A stretch of DNA of 64,000 bases from Marivita cryptomonadis (GCF_002115725.1 NZ_JFKD01000017.1:1-64000); one strand, 5' to 3'. Shown: positions 27,399 through 37,958, numbered from the stretch's first letter. Translations and numbers: made by a program. Notes: a model not told the origin generated them from the letters alone.

Positions 27399-28982
27399 TT
27401 AAGAATAGCGTTTCACGTACCCGAGAAGTGCTTGCGTACTGCCGTCCTTGCCATCCGCCGGTGCGTCGCCGCTTACCAATGGCCCCAGCGATGTGGCCAG
27501 TTCCTTGCCCAGCTCGACACCCCATTGGTCGAAAGAGTTGATGCCAAGGATCACCCCTTCGACAAACACACGGTGTTCATAAAGCGCGATGATCTGGCCC
27601 AGCACTTCGGGCGTCAGTTTCGGCATCATCAGCGTCGTCGAGGGCCGGTTGCCCGGGAACACCCGATGCCGCGCCTGCCGTTCAAGCTCGTCTCCGGTCA
27701 GGCCTTTCTTGGCCATGATGGCCCGTGCCTCGTCCAGTGACCGGCCACGCATCAGCGCTTCGGATTGCGCCAGACAATTGGCGATGAGCAATTCGTGGTG
27801 GTGGCGCAGGTCGGGTTCGTGCCCTTCGGCAGCAACCATGAATTCACACGGAACCACCCGCGTGCCCTGATGGATCAGCTGGTAGAACGCATGCTGGCCG
27901 TTGGTGCCGGGTTCACCCCAGACCACCGGGCCGGAATTGACCGTCAAACTCGTGCCGTCCATCGCCACCGATTTGCCATTACTCTCCATCTCGAGCTGTT
28001 GCAGATAAGCTGGCAGGCGCGACAGTCGGTTGTCGTAGGGCAACACCGCGCGGGTGGCGTGGCCCAGACCCTGATTGTGCCAGATGCCGACCAACGCCAG
28101 CAGCACCGGCAGATTCTCGGGCAGAGCGGCAGAGCGGAAATGAAGGTCCATCGCCTGACCGCCGCGCAAGAAGGCTTTGAAACCGTCCGGCCCAATGGCG
28201 ACCATCAGGGAAAGGCCAATCGGCCCCCACATGGAATAGCGCCCACCGACCCAGTCCTCGAACCCCAACACGCGTTCGGACGGGATGCCCCATTCGCTTG
28301 CGGCTGCAGCATTGGACGAAAGCGCGATGAAACGACCATCGGTCGAGACACCGTGATCCTGCAACCACGCACGGGCTGTGCGGGCGTTGGTCATGGTCTC
28401 GATCGTGGTAAAGGTTTTGGAGGCGACGATGAACAGCGTCTTTTCCGGGTCGCAGCCACGCAACGTGTCGGCGATGTCGGCGGCATCGACATTCGACACG
28501 AAATGACAGCGCGGCCCGTCGCAATAGGGCGCGAGCGCAAGATACGCCATTGCAGGCCCAAGGTCGGATCCGCCTATGCCGATGTTGACCACATCGGTGA
28601 TGCCAGAGCCGCGGACCTCGGTCGCGACGGTTTCCATCCGCGTCAGCGTGTCCAGAACGTCGGGCATCACATCCTGACCATCGACCATCACCGGATCGCC
28701 ATCCAGATTGCGCAGCGCAGTGTGCAGCACCGCTCGGCCTTCGGTCTCGTTGATCTTGGCCCCCGCAAACATCGCATCGCGGCGCGCTTCGATGTCCGCC
28801 GCTTGCGCGAGACGGAGCAGCACATCGCGCGTGTTCGCGTCAATTTGGGTTTTGGAATAGTCGAAAAGCAGATCCAACGCGGTCACGCTGAACGCGTCGG
28901 CGCGGTCTGCATCCGCCTCGAACATGCCAAGAATCGATTGGTCCCGACCCGCATCTGCTGCTGCTTTGAGATCATCCCACAT
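27399..28982 (-). CDS. pgi: glucose-6-phosphate isomerase
   Basis: The 527-residue protein has the sugar-isomerase signatures [41 protein letters not shown] and the C-terminal GVELGKELA. It interconverts glucose-6-P and fructose-6-P. I use ATG 28982 ([12 protein letters not shown]), which lies 5 bp after the pgl stop, rather than 29000 inside pgl. It is the last gene of zwf-pgl-pgi, the oxidative hexose branch feeding the Entner-Doudoroff pathway; edd and eda are not in this operon. Confidence 0.96.
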   Translation of the reverse strand: MWDDLKAAADAGRDQSILGMFEADADRADAFSVTALDLLFDYSKTQIDANTRDVLLRLAQAADIEARRDAMFAGAKINETEGRAVLHTALRNLDGDPVMVDGQDVMPDVLDTLTRMETVATEVRGSGITDVVNIGIGGSDLGPAMAYLALAPYCDGPRCHFVSNVDAADIADTLRGCDPEKTLFIVASKTFTTIETMTNARTARAWLQDHGVSTDGRFIALSSNAAAASEWGIPSERVLGFEDWVGGRYSMWGPIGLSLMVAIGPDGFKAFLRGGQAMDLHFRSAALPENLPVLLALVGIWHNQGLGHATRAVLPYDNRLSRLPAYLQQLEMESNGKSVAMDGTSLTVNSGPVVWGEPGTNGQHAFYQLIHQGTRVVPCEFMVAAEGHEPDLRHHHELLIANCLAQSEALMRGRSLDEARAIMAKKGLTGDELERQARHRVFPGNRPSTTLMMPKLTPEVLGQIIALYEHRVFVEGVILGINSFDQWGVELGKELATSLGPLVSGDAPADGKDGSTQALLGYVKRYS

Positions 28983-28987
28983 TGCTG

Positions 28988-29665
28988 TCACTCCGCCCAA
29001 TGAACCGTTGCACCATCTAGAACCGCATTAATCGGCGCGTCTTCCGGCAGTTTACCGCGCGCAGCCTCAAGCGCATCGCGCTTGTCCTGCCCGAAGATCA
29101 GCACATGTTTGCGCATCGCTTCATTCAGCACCCGCGCACTGAGCGTGATGCGCGGCTCGGGTGCGCCCGGTGCCCGCATGGCCACAAGGATCGGCGCATG
29201 TGGATCAAGCGCCTTGTCCAACTGGTCAGCCCCCGGAAAAATCGAGGCGGTGTGCATGTCGGTTCCCATGCCCAACAGAACCACTGCCAATGGCAATTCG
29301 TGCGCGATCTGCGATTCGAGTTCGGCCAACACCTCTTCGGGTTCATGCGCGGGCACATAGAGCGGCAGCAAACGCGCTGCTTCCGCACGATCAACCAACA
29401 ACCGCTCGCGCAGCAGGCGCGTGTTGGAGCGATCGCTGTCTTCGGGCACCCAACGTTCATCGGTGAGCATCACGTCGACGCGGCTCCAGTCGAGATCGGC
29501 GGCGCAGAGGTCGTCAAAGACCGGCCCCGGTGAGGTGCCGCCCGGCACCGCCAGCACAACCCGCTCTTCATGGGTCAGGATTGTGCGCAAATCACCCGCC
29601 AGCTTATTGGCCAGATCCATCGCCAATAATTCCCGATCTGGGTAGGTCTGAAAGTCGTAACTCAT
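28988..29665 (-). CDS. pgl: 6-phosphogluconolactonase
   Basis: The 225-residue DevB-type lactonase has [34 protein letters not shown] and [16 protein letters not shown], the phosphate and catalytic motifs of the SOL/DevB family. The usual GMGxDGH appears as GMGTDMH, so Met replaces Gly before the catalytic His. It hydrolyses 6-phosphogluconolactone from Zwf. Start and stop overlaps with zwf (4 bp) and the 5-bp gap to pgi show a tight operon. Confidence 0.92.
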   Translation of the reverse strand: MSYDFQTYPDRELLAMDLANKLAGDLRTILTHEERVVLAVPGGTSPGPVFDDLCAADLDWSRVDVMLTDERWVPEDSDRSNTRLLRERLLVDRAEAARLLPLYVPAHEPEEVLAELESQIAHELPLAVVLLGMGTDMHTASIFPGADQLDKALDPHAPILVAMRAPGAPEPRITLSARVLNEAMRKHVLIFGQDKRDALEAARGKLPEDAPINAVLDGATVHWAE

Positions 29666-31116
29666 GCCTTTACCTCGCGCCATTTGCGCCCGTCCCGGTG
29701 CATCAGCATCAACGCATCTTCGGGGCCAGAGCTTCCGGGGTCGTATGTCTTTGGCACATCGTTGCGCGCTTGCCAGCCTTCGATCAAGGGGTCGGTCCAC
29801 GCCCATGCCGCCTCGACCTCGTCGCCGCGCATGAACAGCGTTTGATTGCCCCGGATCACGTCCATGATCAGGCGCTCGTAGGCGTCGGGCGCTTCCTCGG
29901 CATCCGGGCCCAGCGCTTCGGCAAAACTCATGTCGAGTGGTACGTCCAAAAGGCGCATGCCCCCCGGCCCCGGTTCCTTGATCGTCACGTCGAGCGTCAT
30001 GCCTTCGTTCGGCTGCAAACGGATCGCCAGCACATTGCGGTGCCGTCCAGCATCCGCACCAAAGATCGAATGCGGTGCGTCCTTGAACACAACCGCGATT
30101 TCCGACGCCCGCGCCTTAAGCCGTTTGCCGGTGCGCAGATAGAACGGAGTGCCAGCCCAGCGCCAGTTCGAGATATGGCACTTCATCGCGATAAAACTTT
30201 CAGTGCGCGACTTGGGGTCCTCCACATCGTCCCGGTAGCTTGGCCCGTTTTTGTCAGCACCATATTGGCCCCGCACAATGTGGTGCCAATCCACAGGTTC
30301 AAGCGCCCGGATCACCTTGAGCTTTTCGTCCCGCACGGCATCCGGGTCGAACTTGGCGGGAGGTTCCATCGCGATCAGACACAAAAGCTGCATCAGGTGG
30401 TTCTGCACCATGTCCCGCATTGCGCCGGACTTGTCGTAATAGCCGCCACGCCCACCGACCCCCACGGTCTCGGCCACGGTGATCTGAATGTGATCGACAT
30501 ATTGGGCATTCCATAGCGGCTCGAACAGCATGTTGCCGAACCGGACAGCCATCAGGTTTTGTACCGTTTCCTTACCAAGGTAATGGTCGATACGGTAAAT
30601 CTGGGTTTCGTGAAAATGCTGCGCCAGCGTGGCGTTCAGCGCACGCGCTGTTTCAAGGTCATGGCCAAACGGCTTTTCCACCACGATCCTGCTCTCGGGC
30701 GTCGCCATCCCGAAGCGGTGCAAACGTTCGGCCAGATCACCGAACAGCGATGGCCCAACCGAGAAATAGAACGCACGCACAGTGTCATCGCGCATCTTGC
30801 CATTCAGCTCGACCCAGCCGCCATCGCCCTTGGCATCTGTCGTCACATAGGACACCGCGTTGAGGAATGCATCCAGCGTCCCTGCTTCGCAGGTCAGGCC
30901 ACCGCCGAATTCAGCCACCGCATCAGACACCATTTGGCGGTACTCATCCGTTGTCATCTCGGACCGGGCCGCACCGATAATCTGTGATCCTTCGGGCATT
31001 TGCCCTGCGCAGAAGCGCCGGAACAGGCCGGGCAGGATTTTGCGTCGTGCCAGATCTCCGGTGCCGCCAAAGATCACAAGGTCAAACGGGTCGACGGGAA
31101 TAACGCGGGATACCAT
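29662..31116 (-). CDS. zwf: glucose-6-phosphate 1-dehydrogenase
   Basis: The 484-residue enzyme has the N-terminal nucleotide fold FGGTGDLARRKILPGLF and the catalytic RIDHYLGKETVQN. It oxidises glucose-6-P with NAD(P)+ to 6-phosphogluconolactone, the entry to the ED and pentose-phosphate routes. The first gene of zwf-pgl-pgi, it is preceded 37 bp upstream by a perfect LacI-type operator resembling CceR sites, so repression or derepression by carbon status is likely. Confidence 0.97.
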   Translation of the reverse strand: MVSRVIPVDPFDLVIFGGTGDLARRKILPGLFRRFCAGQMPEGSQIIGAARSEMTTDEYRQMVSDAVAEFGGGLTCEAGTLDAFLNAVSYVTTDAKGDGGWVELNGKMRDDTVRAFYFSVGPSLFGDLAERLHRFGMATPESRIVVEKPFGHDLETARALNATLAQHFHETQIYRIDHYLGKETVQNLMAVRFGNMLFEPLWNAQYVDHIQITVAETVGVGGRGGYYDKSGAMRDMVQNHLMQLLCLIAMEPPAKFDPDAVRDEKLKVIRALEPVDWHHIVRGQYGADKNGPSYRDDVEDPKSRTESFIAMKCHISNWRWAGTPFYLRTGKRLKARASEIAVVFKDAPHSIFGADAGRHRNVLAIRLQPNEGMTLDVTIKEPGPGGMRLLDVPLDMSFAEALGPDAEEAPDAYERLIMDVIRGNQTLFMRGDEVEAAWAWTDPLIEGWQARNDVPKTYDPGSSGPEDALMLMHRDGRKWREVKA

Positions 31117-31153
31117 AGCCCGATCCTTCCGATTCTGCTTCGCTCAGCGCCTT

Positions 31154-31165
31154 GTTAGCGCTAAC
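31154..31165 (-). promoter_or_regulatory. CceR-like LacI-family operator upstream of zwf
   Basis: GTTAGCGCTAAC is a perfect 12-bp palindrome with a central CG, the form used by LacI-family regulators. In Rhodobacter the regulator CceR controls ED and central carbon genes through a TTAGCGCTAA-like site. The box is 37 bp before the zwf start. A near-identical box precedes eno at 38903. Confidence 0.7.
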
Positions 31166-31331
31166 GAGGCAGATGTAAACTGATTTCGCAATAATGAACT
31201 TCAGTCTAACACCCCCAGAACGCGCTGCAATCACGTTGCCGAAAGAACGGGCAAAGCCCCGCTCGTGCGCATCAACACGCTTGATCCCGGACCCCCTGCA
31301 TGTCACCACCGCCGCAAGCAAGGAGTCCCGG

Positions 31332-32273
31332 ATGTCCCCCCGCAAAATCATCATCGACACAGACCCCGGTCAGGACGACGCAGTTGCGATCCTGCTGGCC
31401 CTCGCCTCTCCTGACGATCTGGAGATTCTGGGCATCACCGCCGTGGCCGGAAACGTGCCCCTGCCTCTCACAGAGAAGAACGCCCGCATCGTCTGCGAAC
31501 TGGCGGGAAAGCCCGAGACCCTGGTTTTTGCGGGCTGCGACGCGCCTATAGCGCGCAAGCTGGTCACCGCAGAGCATGTGCACGGCAAGACAGGTCTGGA
31601 CGGCCCGACCCTGCCAGATCCGACCATGCCTTTGCAGGACCAGCACGCAGTTGATTTCATCATCGAAACCCTCCGCGCCGAGGAAGAAGGCACGGTCACG
31701 CTCTGCCCACTGGGGCCGCTGACCAACATTGCCGTCGCGCTGAAACGCGCACCAGATATCGCGGATCGTATTCAGGAAATCGTGCTGATGGGTGGGGCTT
31801 ATTTCGAAGTGGGTAACATCACCCCAGCTGCCGAGTTCAACATCTATGTCGACCCCGAAGCGGCCAAGGCCGTCTTTGCCTGCGGTGCACCAATCACTGT
31901 GATGCCTCTGGATGTCACCCACAAGGCTCTGGTCACGGCCGACCGCAACGCAGCTTTCCGCGCGCTGGGCACGCCCGTCGGCATCGCCGTTGCCGAGATG
32001 ACGGATTTTTTTGAACGGTTCGACAAGGAAAAGTACGGCAGTACAGGCGCGCCGTTGCACGACCCATGCGTGACCGCCTACCTGATCCAGCCCGATCTGT
32101 TCACCGGTCGTCACATCAATGTTGAGATCGAAACCGGGTCTGACCTGACGCTGGGCATGACAGTCGCCGATTGGTGGGGCGTCACCGATCGCGCGCCAAA
32201 TGCAACCTTCATGGGCGACATCAACGCCGACGGCTTTTTTGCCCTGCTCACCGAACGTCTGGGACGGCTATGA
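31332..32273 (+). CDS. nucleoside hydrolase
   Basis: The 313-residue protein has the IUNH signature IIIDTDPGQDDAVAIL (D9, D11, D15, D16; calcium and ribose binding), VTLCPLGPLTNIA and LHDPCVTAYL. It cleaves the N-glycosidic bond of ribonucleosides for salvage. Its base preference cannot be read. AGGAG lies about 7 bp before the ATG at 31332; a longer in-frame start at 31194 would run through the zwf promoter region. It overlaps the following acetyltransferase by 4 bp. Confidence 0.93.
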   Translation: MSPRKIIIDTDPGQDDAVAILLALASPDDLEILGITAVAGNVPLPLTEKNARIVCELAGKPETLVFAGCDAPIARKLVTAEHVHGKTGLDGPTLPDPTMPLQDQHAVDFIIETLRAEEEGTVTLCPLGPLTNIAVALKRAPDIADRIQEIVLMGGAYFEVGNITPAAEFNIYVDPEAAKAVFACGAPITVMPLDVTHKALVTADRNAAFRALGTPVGIAVAEMTDFFERFDKEKYGSTGAPLHDPCVTAYLIQPDLFTGRHINVEIETGSDLTLGMTVADWWGVTDRAPNATFMGDINADGFFALLTERLGRL

Positions 32274-32716
32274 AATCCTTGCACCTGGCCTCTCCAGAGG
32301 ATTTGCCCAAGCTACTGCCACTGGTTTCGGCCTTTCATGAACATCAGGGTTTCAACACCTCCCTCGAGCATCAGCACGACGCCATTCTGCCGCTTCTCGA
32401 AGGTAGTCCCCACGGCGCGATCTGGCTGATCGGCCCACGCCGTGCACCTGTGGGCTATGTCGTTGTCTCGTTCGGCTGGTCGGTCGAGTATGGTGGCATG
32501 GATGCCATCGTGGATGAATTATTTGTCCGCAGTGCGGTGCGTAAACGCGGTATGGGCTCGGACGCGCTCAATGGGTTGTCCAAGGCGCTCAAGGAGGGTG
32601 GCATCAAGGCCCTGCACCTTGAGGCCGACCAGAACGACGATACGCTGAAACGGTTTTACCAGCGCTGCAAATTCGCCACCCGAGAAGGCTATGCTTACAT
32701 GTCACGCGAGCTGTGA
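32270..32716 (+). CDS. GNAT N-acetyltransferase
   Basis: The 148-residue protein has the Acetyltransf_1 acetyl-CoA motif (VDELFVRSAVRKRGMGSDAL) and the C-terminal YQRCKFATREGYAYM. Its substrate is unknown. The ATGA overlap with the nucleoside hydrolase shows translational coupling and suggests a linked salvage or detoxification job. It is convergent with the CBS gene (3 bp between the stops). Confidence 0.85.
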   Translation: MKSLHLASPEDLPKLLPLVSAFHEHQGFNTSLEHQHDAILPLLEGSPHGAIWLIGPRRAPVGYVVVSFGWSVEYGGMDAIVDELFVRSAVRKRGMGSDALNGLSKALKEGGIKALHLEADQNDDTLKRFYQRCKFATREGYAYMSREL

Positions 32717-32719
32717 TCC

Positions 32720-33259
32720 TCAGCCGATAGACGAAACCACGATGATCATCAGCAGTGAATACAGCATGATCCCGCCGCCGATCAGCCAGATCGGATAGTT
32801 GCGCCCGACGCTGGCCTTGGCCAATTCCTTGGCCTGATAGATCAGGTCAGGCCATGTGTAGCTAACGAAATCGCCTTGGGTGAAGATCACCTGAATGCGT
32901 CCTTCGTCATCAACAACCGGCAGACGGCGGAAGCGTTCGTTCGACATAATGCGCAGCCAGTCGACCACATCGTCGGTCTCGCGCGCAAGGCGGGGATCAT
33001 GAGTCATGATCTCCGACAGAGACGTTTGCTGCGCGTCCTTGTTCACTGCCACCAGCTTTTTCATCACGTCACGTTCCGTGGCGATGCCGATCACTTTCTG
33101 ATCATCGTCAACGATAACCACCGATCCGAAATTCCGTTCGCTCATTGCGACAACCGCTTCTGAGACTTTCGCCGTCGGCGGGAAGCACAAAGGCTTTGGC
33201 TTGGACGCGAATTCCGGGCGATCCTTGAGCGTCATTCCATATGTGTCCGACGCAACCAT
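32720..33259 (-). CDS. CBS-pair protein with C-terminal membrane helix
   Basis: The 179-residue protein contains two CBS motifs (about residues 25-75 and 88-140: KVSEAVVAMSERNFGSVVIVDD, then EIMTHDPRLARETDDVVDWL). A single hydrophobic segment follows at the C-terminus (IWLIGGGIMLYSLLMIIVV). CBS pairs sense adenosyl ligands. The tail anchor would place the sensor on the inner membrane. No partner enzyme or transporter is adjacent, so its target is unknown. Confidence 0.85.
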   Translation of the reverse strand: MVASDTYGMTLKDRPEFASKPKPLCFPPTAKVSEAVVAMSERNFGSVVIVDDDQKVIGIATERDVMKKLVAVNKDAQQTSLSEIMTHDPRLARETDDVVDWLRIMSNERFRRLPVVDDEGRIQVIFTQGDFVSYTWPDLIYQAKELAKASVGRNYPIWLIGGGIMLYSLLMIIVVSSIG

Positions 33260-33358
33260 GCGGGATACTCCTTTTTTCTATCTCCGCATTGACCCTAGGG
33301 CTGTTTTGACAAAGGCAACCCACTGGCGTTGAGACGCAAGCCTGCCTATATCCACGAC

Positions 33359-34777
33359 ATGACCCTGCACATTCCCTTCGACAACAGTTATGCCGCCCTG
33401 CCCGATAGCTTTTATGCGCGGGTGAAACCGGAACCGGTTAAAGCGCCCACGCTGATTGCAATCAACGAAACGCTTGCCCGCGATCTTGGCATCGACGGAC
33501 TGGACGATCCAAACCTCGCAGCGCTGTTTGCAGGCAACGCGATCCCCGACGGCGCATCGCCCTTGGCGCAGCTGTATGCCGGACACCAGTTCGGTCAGTA
33601 CAATCCGCAGCTTGGCGATGGGCGCGCCGTCCTCTTGGGCGAGACCATCGGCACCGACGGCATCCTCCGGGACATCCAGCTCAAAGGGTCAGGCCGCACG
33701 CCGTTTTCCCGCATGGGAGACGGTCGCGCGTGGCTGGGTCCGGTACTCCGCGAATACGTGGTGAGCGAGGCGATGCATGCGCTGGGCGTGCCGACAACCC
33801 GCGCCTTGGCCGCAGTACGGACGGGCGAAGTCGTGGTGCGTGAACGCCCACTGCCCGGCGCTGTCCTGACCCGTGTGGCGCAAAGCCACCTGCGTGTCGG
33901 CACGTTTCAGGTATTCGCCGCCCGCGGTGACACCAAGGCGTTGCAAACCCTCTTTGACTATGCCGTTGCCCGCCACTACCCCGACGCGCCCGACCCCGTC
34001 AGTTTCCTCAACGCAGTGATGCGCCGTCAGGCGGCTTTGGTGGCGCACTGGCTCAGCCTTGGCTTTATCCACGGCGTGATGAACACCGATAATTGCAGTA
34101 TTTCAGGCGAAACCATCGACTATGGCCCTTGCGCCTTCATGGACAGCTACCACCCGGAAACCGTTTATTCCTCGATAGACCGGTACGGGCGCTACAGCTA
34201 TGCCGCACAGGCGGACATCATCGTCTGGAACATGGCGCAGCTTGCCACCGCTCTGTTGCACCTGATGCCCGACCCCGAAGCGTCAGTCGAACCGTTCACC
34301 GCGCAAATCCACACCATGCCTGACATGATCCGTGCCGAATGGCTGCGCAAGTTCAGCGCGAAGATCGGCATCGCTGAGCCAACACCAGAGGATGCCGCGC
34401 TGATCGGTGACCTGCTGACCCTGATGCAGAACGCCGAGACGGATTTCACCAATACGTTCCGCGGTCTCGTGGACGGCACGGCGCGCGATCAGTTCACCGA
34501 CCCGACCGGCTTCGATGCATGGGCGGCCAGATGGCAGGCGCGTATCGTCAGCGAAGAAGACCCATTGGGCCGGATGAGTGCCGCCAACCCGCTGCTGATC
34601 CCGCGCAATCACCAAATCGAAGCGATGATCACCGCGGCAGTCAACGGCGACGATGCCCCCTTCGCGCGCCTGATGACTGCATATGCGACGCCCTTTGCCG
34701 CAAATTCCAATGTCGACGATCTGCGTAGCCCGCCCGCCCCCGAAGAGGTGGTTCAAGCCACGTTCTGCGGCACTTGA
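33359..34777 (+). CDS. selO: SelO/YdiU protein adenylyltransferase (AMPylator)
   Basis: The 472-residue pseudokinase-fold protein has [52 protein letters not shown] and [10 protein letters not shown], the SelO nucleotide and metal sites. SelO transfers AMP to Ser/Thr/Tyr of proteins in redox homeostasis. It ends FCGT then TGA; the C-terminal Cys is the redox residue of bacterial forms. ATG 33359 is the conserved start. Its 3' end overlaps the convergent transporter gene by 25 bp. Confidence 0.92.
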   Translation: MTLHIPFDNSYAALPDSFYARVKPEPVKAPTLIAINETLARDLGIDGLDDPNLAALFAGNAIPDGASPLAQLYAGHQFGQYNPQLGDGRAVLLGETIGTDGILRDIQLKGSGRTPFSRMGDGRAWLGPVLREYVVSEAMHALGVPTTRALAAVRTGEVVVRERPLPGAVLTRVAQSHLRVGTFQVFAARGDTKALQTLFDYAVARHYPDAPDPVSFLNAVMRRQAALVAHWLSLGFIHGVMNTDNCSISGETIDYGPCAFMDSYHPETVYSSIDRYGRYSYAAQADIIVWNMAQLATALLHLMPDPEASVEPFTAQIHTMPDMIRAEWLRKFSAKIGIAEPTPEDAALIGDLLTLMQNAETDFTNTFRGLVDGTARDQFTDPTGFDAWAARWQARIVSEEDPLGRMSAANPLLIPRNHQIEAMITAAVNGDDAPFARLMTAYATPFAANSNVDDLRSPPAPEEVVQATFCGT

Positions 34778-35667
34778 GCCGCAGGCTTGCGCCGCCGGTT
34801 GATCAGCACAATCCCCACCGCGACAAGGCACATCGCACCGATGAAGCCCGGCCCCACCGGCTCGTCCAGCAGCATCCAGCCCATGGCCACCGACAGAACC
34901 GGTGACAGGAAACTGAACGCCGCAATGTCCGACGCGGGGTAGATTGTCATCAGCCGCAGCCAGAACAGAAACCCAAGGCTCGCCACGAACACCGCCTGAA
35001 AGCCCAAACCTGCAATGTGCAACGCCGTTGGGTCGCGCAAGAGATCTCCGAACAACGGTGCGACTGCCAACAGTCCAACGACCGACACGGACAATTGCCA
35101 GAACAACTGGCTTTCGGGTGTCAGCTCCGACACCTTCGTCAACCGCACCGTCAGGGCAATTCCAGCCCATGCAAAGGCCGCCAGCAAAGCCAGCCCATCA
35201 CCCAGAAGGCTGCCCGCCTGTCGCGACTGCGGGTCAAACAAGGCCCAGATCACCCCTGCCATGGCCAAGACCAATCCCAAGACGCGGCGCCAAGACAGGG
35301 TCTCTCCGGGCAATGTGAAATGCGCGATCAGAGCCAACCAGACCGGCATCGAATAAAACACGATCGACACCCGAGACACGGTGGTCAGGTCCAACGCGAT
35401 GAACAGGAAAATGAATTCGATGGTGAACAGACCACCCAGCAAAAGGCCCGGCCAGAATGTGCGCCGCAACCCTTCCAGTTTGCGCCCTCGCACCCAGAGC
35501 CACAGGGCAAGCACCAGCAGCGCGAAACCTGATCGCAACCCAGCGGCAAAGACCGGGCCAAACCCGTCATTGGTGACCTTGATGACCACTTGGTTGAACG
35601 CCAACACGGTTGCGAACACCACAAGGCCCATCGCGCCGCCCAGATCAATTGCATCCTTGCGTTCCAT
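34753..35667 (-). CDS. EamA-family (DMT) transporter
   Basis: The 304-residue protein has ten predicted membrane helices in two EamA repeats ([20 protein letters not shown]; second copy beginning [20 protein letters not shown]). Such exporters move amino acids, metabolites or drugs; the substrate is unknown. ATG 35667 ([11 protein letters not shown]) begins just before helix 1, so I discard a longer frame from 35871. It is the first of three EamA genes within 5 kb; they are divergent in sequence and not a recent tandem copy. Confidence 0.87.
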   Translation of the reverse strand: MERKDAIDLGGAMGLVVFATVLAFNQVVIKVTNDGFGPVFAAGLRSGFALLVLALWLWVRGRKLEGLRRTFWPGLLLGGLFTIEFIFLFIALDLTTVSRVSIVFYSMPVWLALIAHFTLPGETLSWRRVLGLVLAMAGVIWALFDPQSRQAGSLLGDGLALLAAFAWAGIALTVRLTKVSELTPESQLFWQLSVSVVGLLAVAPLFGDLLRDPTALHIAGLGFQAVFVASLGFLFWLRLMTIYPASDIAAFSFLSPVLSVAMGWMLLDEPVGPGFIGAMCLVAVGIVLINRRRKPAAQVPQNVA

Positions 35668-35824
35668 TCGCGTCAGGGACACCCACCAGCGCTCTGGGTC
35701 AAGCGGAAAACGCGCCTGCAGGTCACAGTCAAATCCGCACAGCACAAAGGTTTTTCCACATCTCGCTCGCGAATCGGGCATCTTGAAGACAGCACAGACA
35801 ACCTGATTGCCGGGAGTAGGAATT

Positions 35825-36610
35825 ATGAGTCTCATGGGAACATTGGCCAAAGTGGCCATCGGATATGCCACAGCTCGAGGCGTGGATCAGCTTTCGGGGG
35901 GCAAAGGCCTTGGCGGGCTGATGGGCGGCGCGCAGGTGTCCGGCGATAACCCGATGGCACAAATTCAGGCGCAGCTGGGCCAGATGATGGGCGGGGCCGG
36001 TGGATCGAACCCGTTGGCCGGGATGATGGAAAAGATGCAATCCGGCGGGCTTGACCTGTCTTCGATGATGGGCGGCGGGGCTGCCGGTCAGGACGCAGGC
36101 GACAAAGGTGGGCTGCTGTCTCAACTTGGTGGCGGCGGTGGTGCTGGTCTTGCCGGGCTTTTGGCGGCAGCCGGTGGCATGGCCGCAATGGGCGGCAAGA
36201 ACATGGGCGGAATGCTTGACCAATTCGCAAAGTCGGGCGCAGCCGCTCCGCAGGCCGAAGAAACCGCAGCCCTGATGCTGCGTGCAATGATTCAAGCGGC
36301 AAAGTGTGACGGCGGCATCGACGAGGCCGAACGCGCCAAGATCCTCGACACTGTAGGCGACGATGCTGACGCCGACGACATCGCCTTCGTACAGGAACAA
36401 CTGGCCGCGCCTGTAGATGTCGATGCGTTGGCCGCCGACACCCCTGCCCCGTTGCGCTCGCAAGTCTATTCCGCGTCGTTGATGGCGATCCGGCTCGACA
36501 CCCAACCCGAAGCTCAATACCTTGACGCGCTGGCGCGTGCGATGGAGTTGGATCAGCCGACGGTGAACGCGTTGCATATGCAGATGGGGATTCAGCCGCT
36601 CTACAGCTGA
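35825..36610 (+). CDS. TerB/DUF533-like protein with Gly-Met-rich N-terminus
   Basis: The 261-residue protein has a low-complexity Gly/Met/Ala region (about residues 25-145; many GGxGG and MMGG runs). The C-terminal helical domain (about 145-261) contains LMLRAMIQAAKCDGGIDEAERAKIL, the TerB/DUF533 signature with its acidic cluster. Function is unknown; homologues are inner-membrane or tellurite-associated proteins. GGAGTAGG precedes ATG 35825. It is followed 15 bp later by a second EamA gene. Confidence 0.8.
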   Translation: MSLMGTLAKVAIGYATARGVDQLSGGKGLGGLMGGAQVSGDNPMAQIQAQLGQMMGGAGGSNPLAGMMEKMQSGGLDLSSMMGGGAAGQDAGDKGGLLSQLGGGGGAGLAGLLAAAGGMAAMGGKNMGGMLDQFAKSGAAAPQAEETAALMLRAMIQAAKCDGGIDEAERAKILDTVGDDADADDIAFVQEQLAAPVDVDALAADTPAPLRSQVYSASLMAIRLDTQPEAQYLDALARAMELDQPTVNALHMQMGIQPLYS

Positions 36611-36625
36611 ACCTGACGCACATCC

Positions 36626-37471
36626 ATGAAAGGCATTTTGCTGGCGTGCCTCGGTGTCCTTATTTTGACACCGGACGCTCTTTTGATCCGTCTGTCCGGC
36701 CTCGAAGCGGCGCCCCTAGTGGCGTGGCGCGGACTGGCAATGGGATCGCTTTTCCTGATCGCAGCCTCGCTCACCGGCCAGTTGCGGCTGTTTCCCCGGC
36801 TGGCCTCTGGCGTCGGCATGGCATTGGTACTGGCACAATGGGCGAATGCGTCGCTGTTTGCGCCCGCCATTTCGCTGGCCCCCGTGGCCTTGGTGCTGAT
36901 CGCGGTGGCGACGGTGCCGATTTGGGCTGCGATCCTGTCCCGCGTGCTTTACGGTCACCCCACGGGCACCGCGACATGGATCACCATCGCCGTGGTCAGC
37001 GTGGGCATCGTGATCGCAATGTCCGGCAAAAGCGATATCGCCTTCAGCGCAACCGCATTGATCGGTGTGGCCTGCGGCCTTGGCGTGGCGCTCAGCCTTG
37101 CGCTCAGTTTCACGTTGTTGCGCCATAACCCGGACATGCCGCTGCTAACCGCAGTGGGAACCGGATCGCTGCTTGCAGGGTTGACCGCCTTGGCGATCAC
37201 CTCGCCGCAAGAGATGGCATCCGGAACCACATGGGCCATCGCCATCGCCAGCTTTATCGTGCTGCCCGCCTCGTTTTACCTGATGTCCGAAGCCTCACGG
37301 CACACCGCATCGGTCAATGTCAGCCTTGTGCTTCTGCTCGAGACCGTGCTCGGGCCGCTTTGGGTCTGGGTCGTGATCGACGAAGCCCCCACGACAACCA
37401 TGCTGACAGGTGGGACTATTGTGGTTGCAACGCTGGCCACCTATCTCTGGCACCTCCGCCGCAGAGCGTGA
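36626..37471 (+). CDS. EamA-family (DMT) transporter
   Basis: The 281-residue protein has about ten hydrophobic helices and the two-repeat EamA plan, with PVALVLIAVATVPIWAAILSRVL near the end of the first repeat and LVLLLETVLGPLWVWVVIDE near the end of the second. The substrate is unknown. It follows the TerB-like gene at 15 bp and is probably co-transcribed with it. Confidence 0.85.
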   Translation: MKGILLACLGVLILTPDALLIRLSGLEAAPLVAWRGLAMGSLFLIAASLTGQLRLFPRLASGVGMALVLAQWANASLFAPAISLAPVALVLIAVATVPIWAAILSRVLYGHPTGTATWITIAVVSVGIVIAMSGKSDIAFSATALIGVACGLGVALSLALSFTLLRHNPDMPLLTAVGTGSLLAGLTALAITSPQEMASGTTWAIAIASFIVLPASFYLMSEASRHTASVNVSLVLLLETVLGPLWVWVVIDEAPTTTMLTGGTIVVATLATYLWHLRRRA

Positions 37472-37547
37472 AAAAGTCGACCGCCCGTTCTGGCATTGAT
37501 CCGCGCAGTTCGGTAAACCAATGCGCAGCAAGACAAGAGGCCCGGCG

Positions 37548-37958
37548 ATGTCCGAAACCATCCTTTCCCGCTGCGAAGCGCAGGGCCTGCGGCTCACCGA
37601 ACAACGGCGCACCATCGCACAGGTGCTTGAGGATTCGACCGATCATCCGGATGTGGAGGAACTCTACGCCCGTGCATCGGGACGTGATCCGAACATTTCG
37701 ATCGCGACAGTTTACCGGACGGTAAAATTGTTTGAAGAGGCGGGGATTCTCGAAAAAGTCGATTTCGGCGATGGCCGCGCGCGTTATGAAGACGCCGAGC
37801 GGGACCACCATGACCACCTGATCGACCTGCACACCGGCAAGGTCATCGAATTCGTCGATCCCGAGATTGAGGCGCTTCAGGAAAAGATCGCGGCCAAACT
37901 CGGCTACAAGCTGAAGGGTCACAAACTCGAACTTTACGGTGTGCCTATCAAGAAGTGA
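37548..37958 (+). CDS. Fur-family metalloregulator (Fur/Mur)
   Basis: The 136-residue protein has the Fur winged helix (LRLTEQRRTIAQVLED and ISIATVYRTVKLFEEAG) and metal-binding DHHDHLIDLHTGKVIEF. It lacks the N-terminal haem motif of Irr and the zinc CxxC pairs of classical Fur. In Roseobacters this subtype is usually the manganese regulator Mur, so Mn/Fe response is inferred. AAGAGG lies about 8 bp before ATG 37548. It is followed by another EamA gene. Confidence 0.88.
   Translation: MSETILSRCEAQGLRLTEQRRTIAQVLEDSTDHPDVEELYARASGRDPNISIATVYRTVKLFEEAGILEKVDFGDGRARYEDAERDHHDHLIDLHTGKVIEFVDPEIEALQEKIAAKLGYKLKGHKLELYGVPIKK

Noticed and set aside
27765..29003. 412-codon plus-strand open frame
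   Set aside because: Antisense shadow of pgi; GC-rich codon bias leaves this frame open by chance.
34774..34800. SelO ends CGT-TGA, which could be read as a CxxU selenocysteine motif
   Set aside because: Read-through runs on as a long unrelated sequence antisense to the transporter gene. Bacterial SelO proteins commonly end in FCGT, and no clear SECIS hairpin was seen directly after the TGA.
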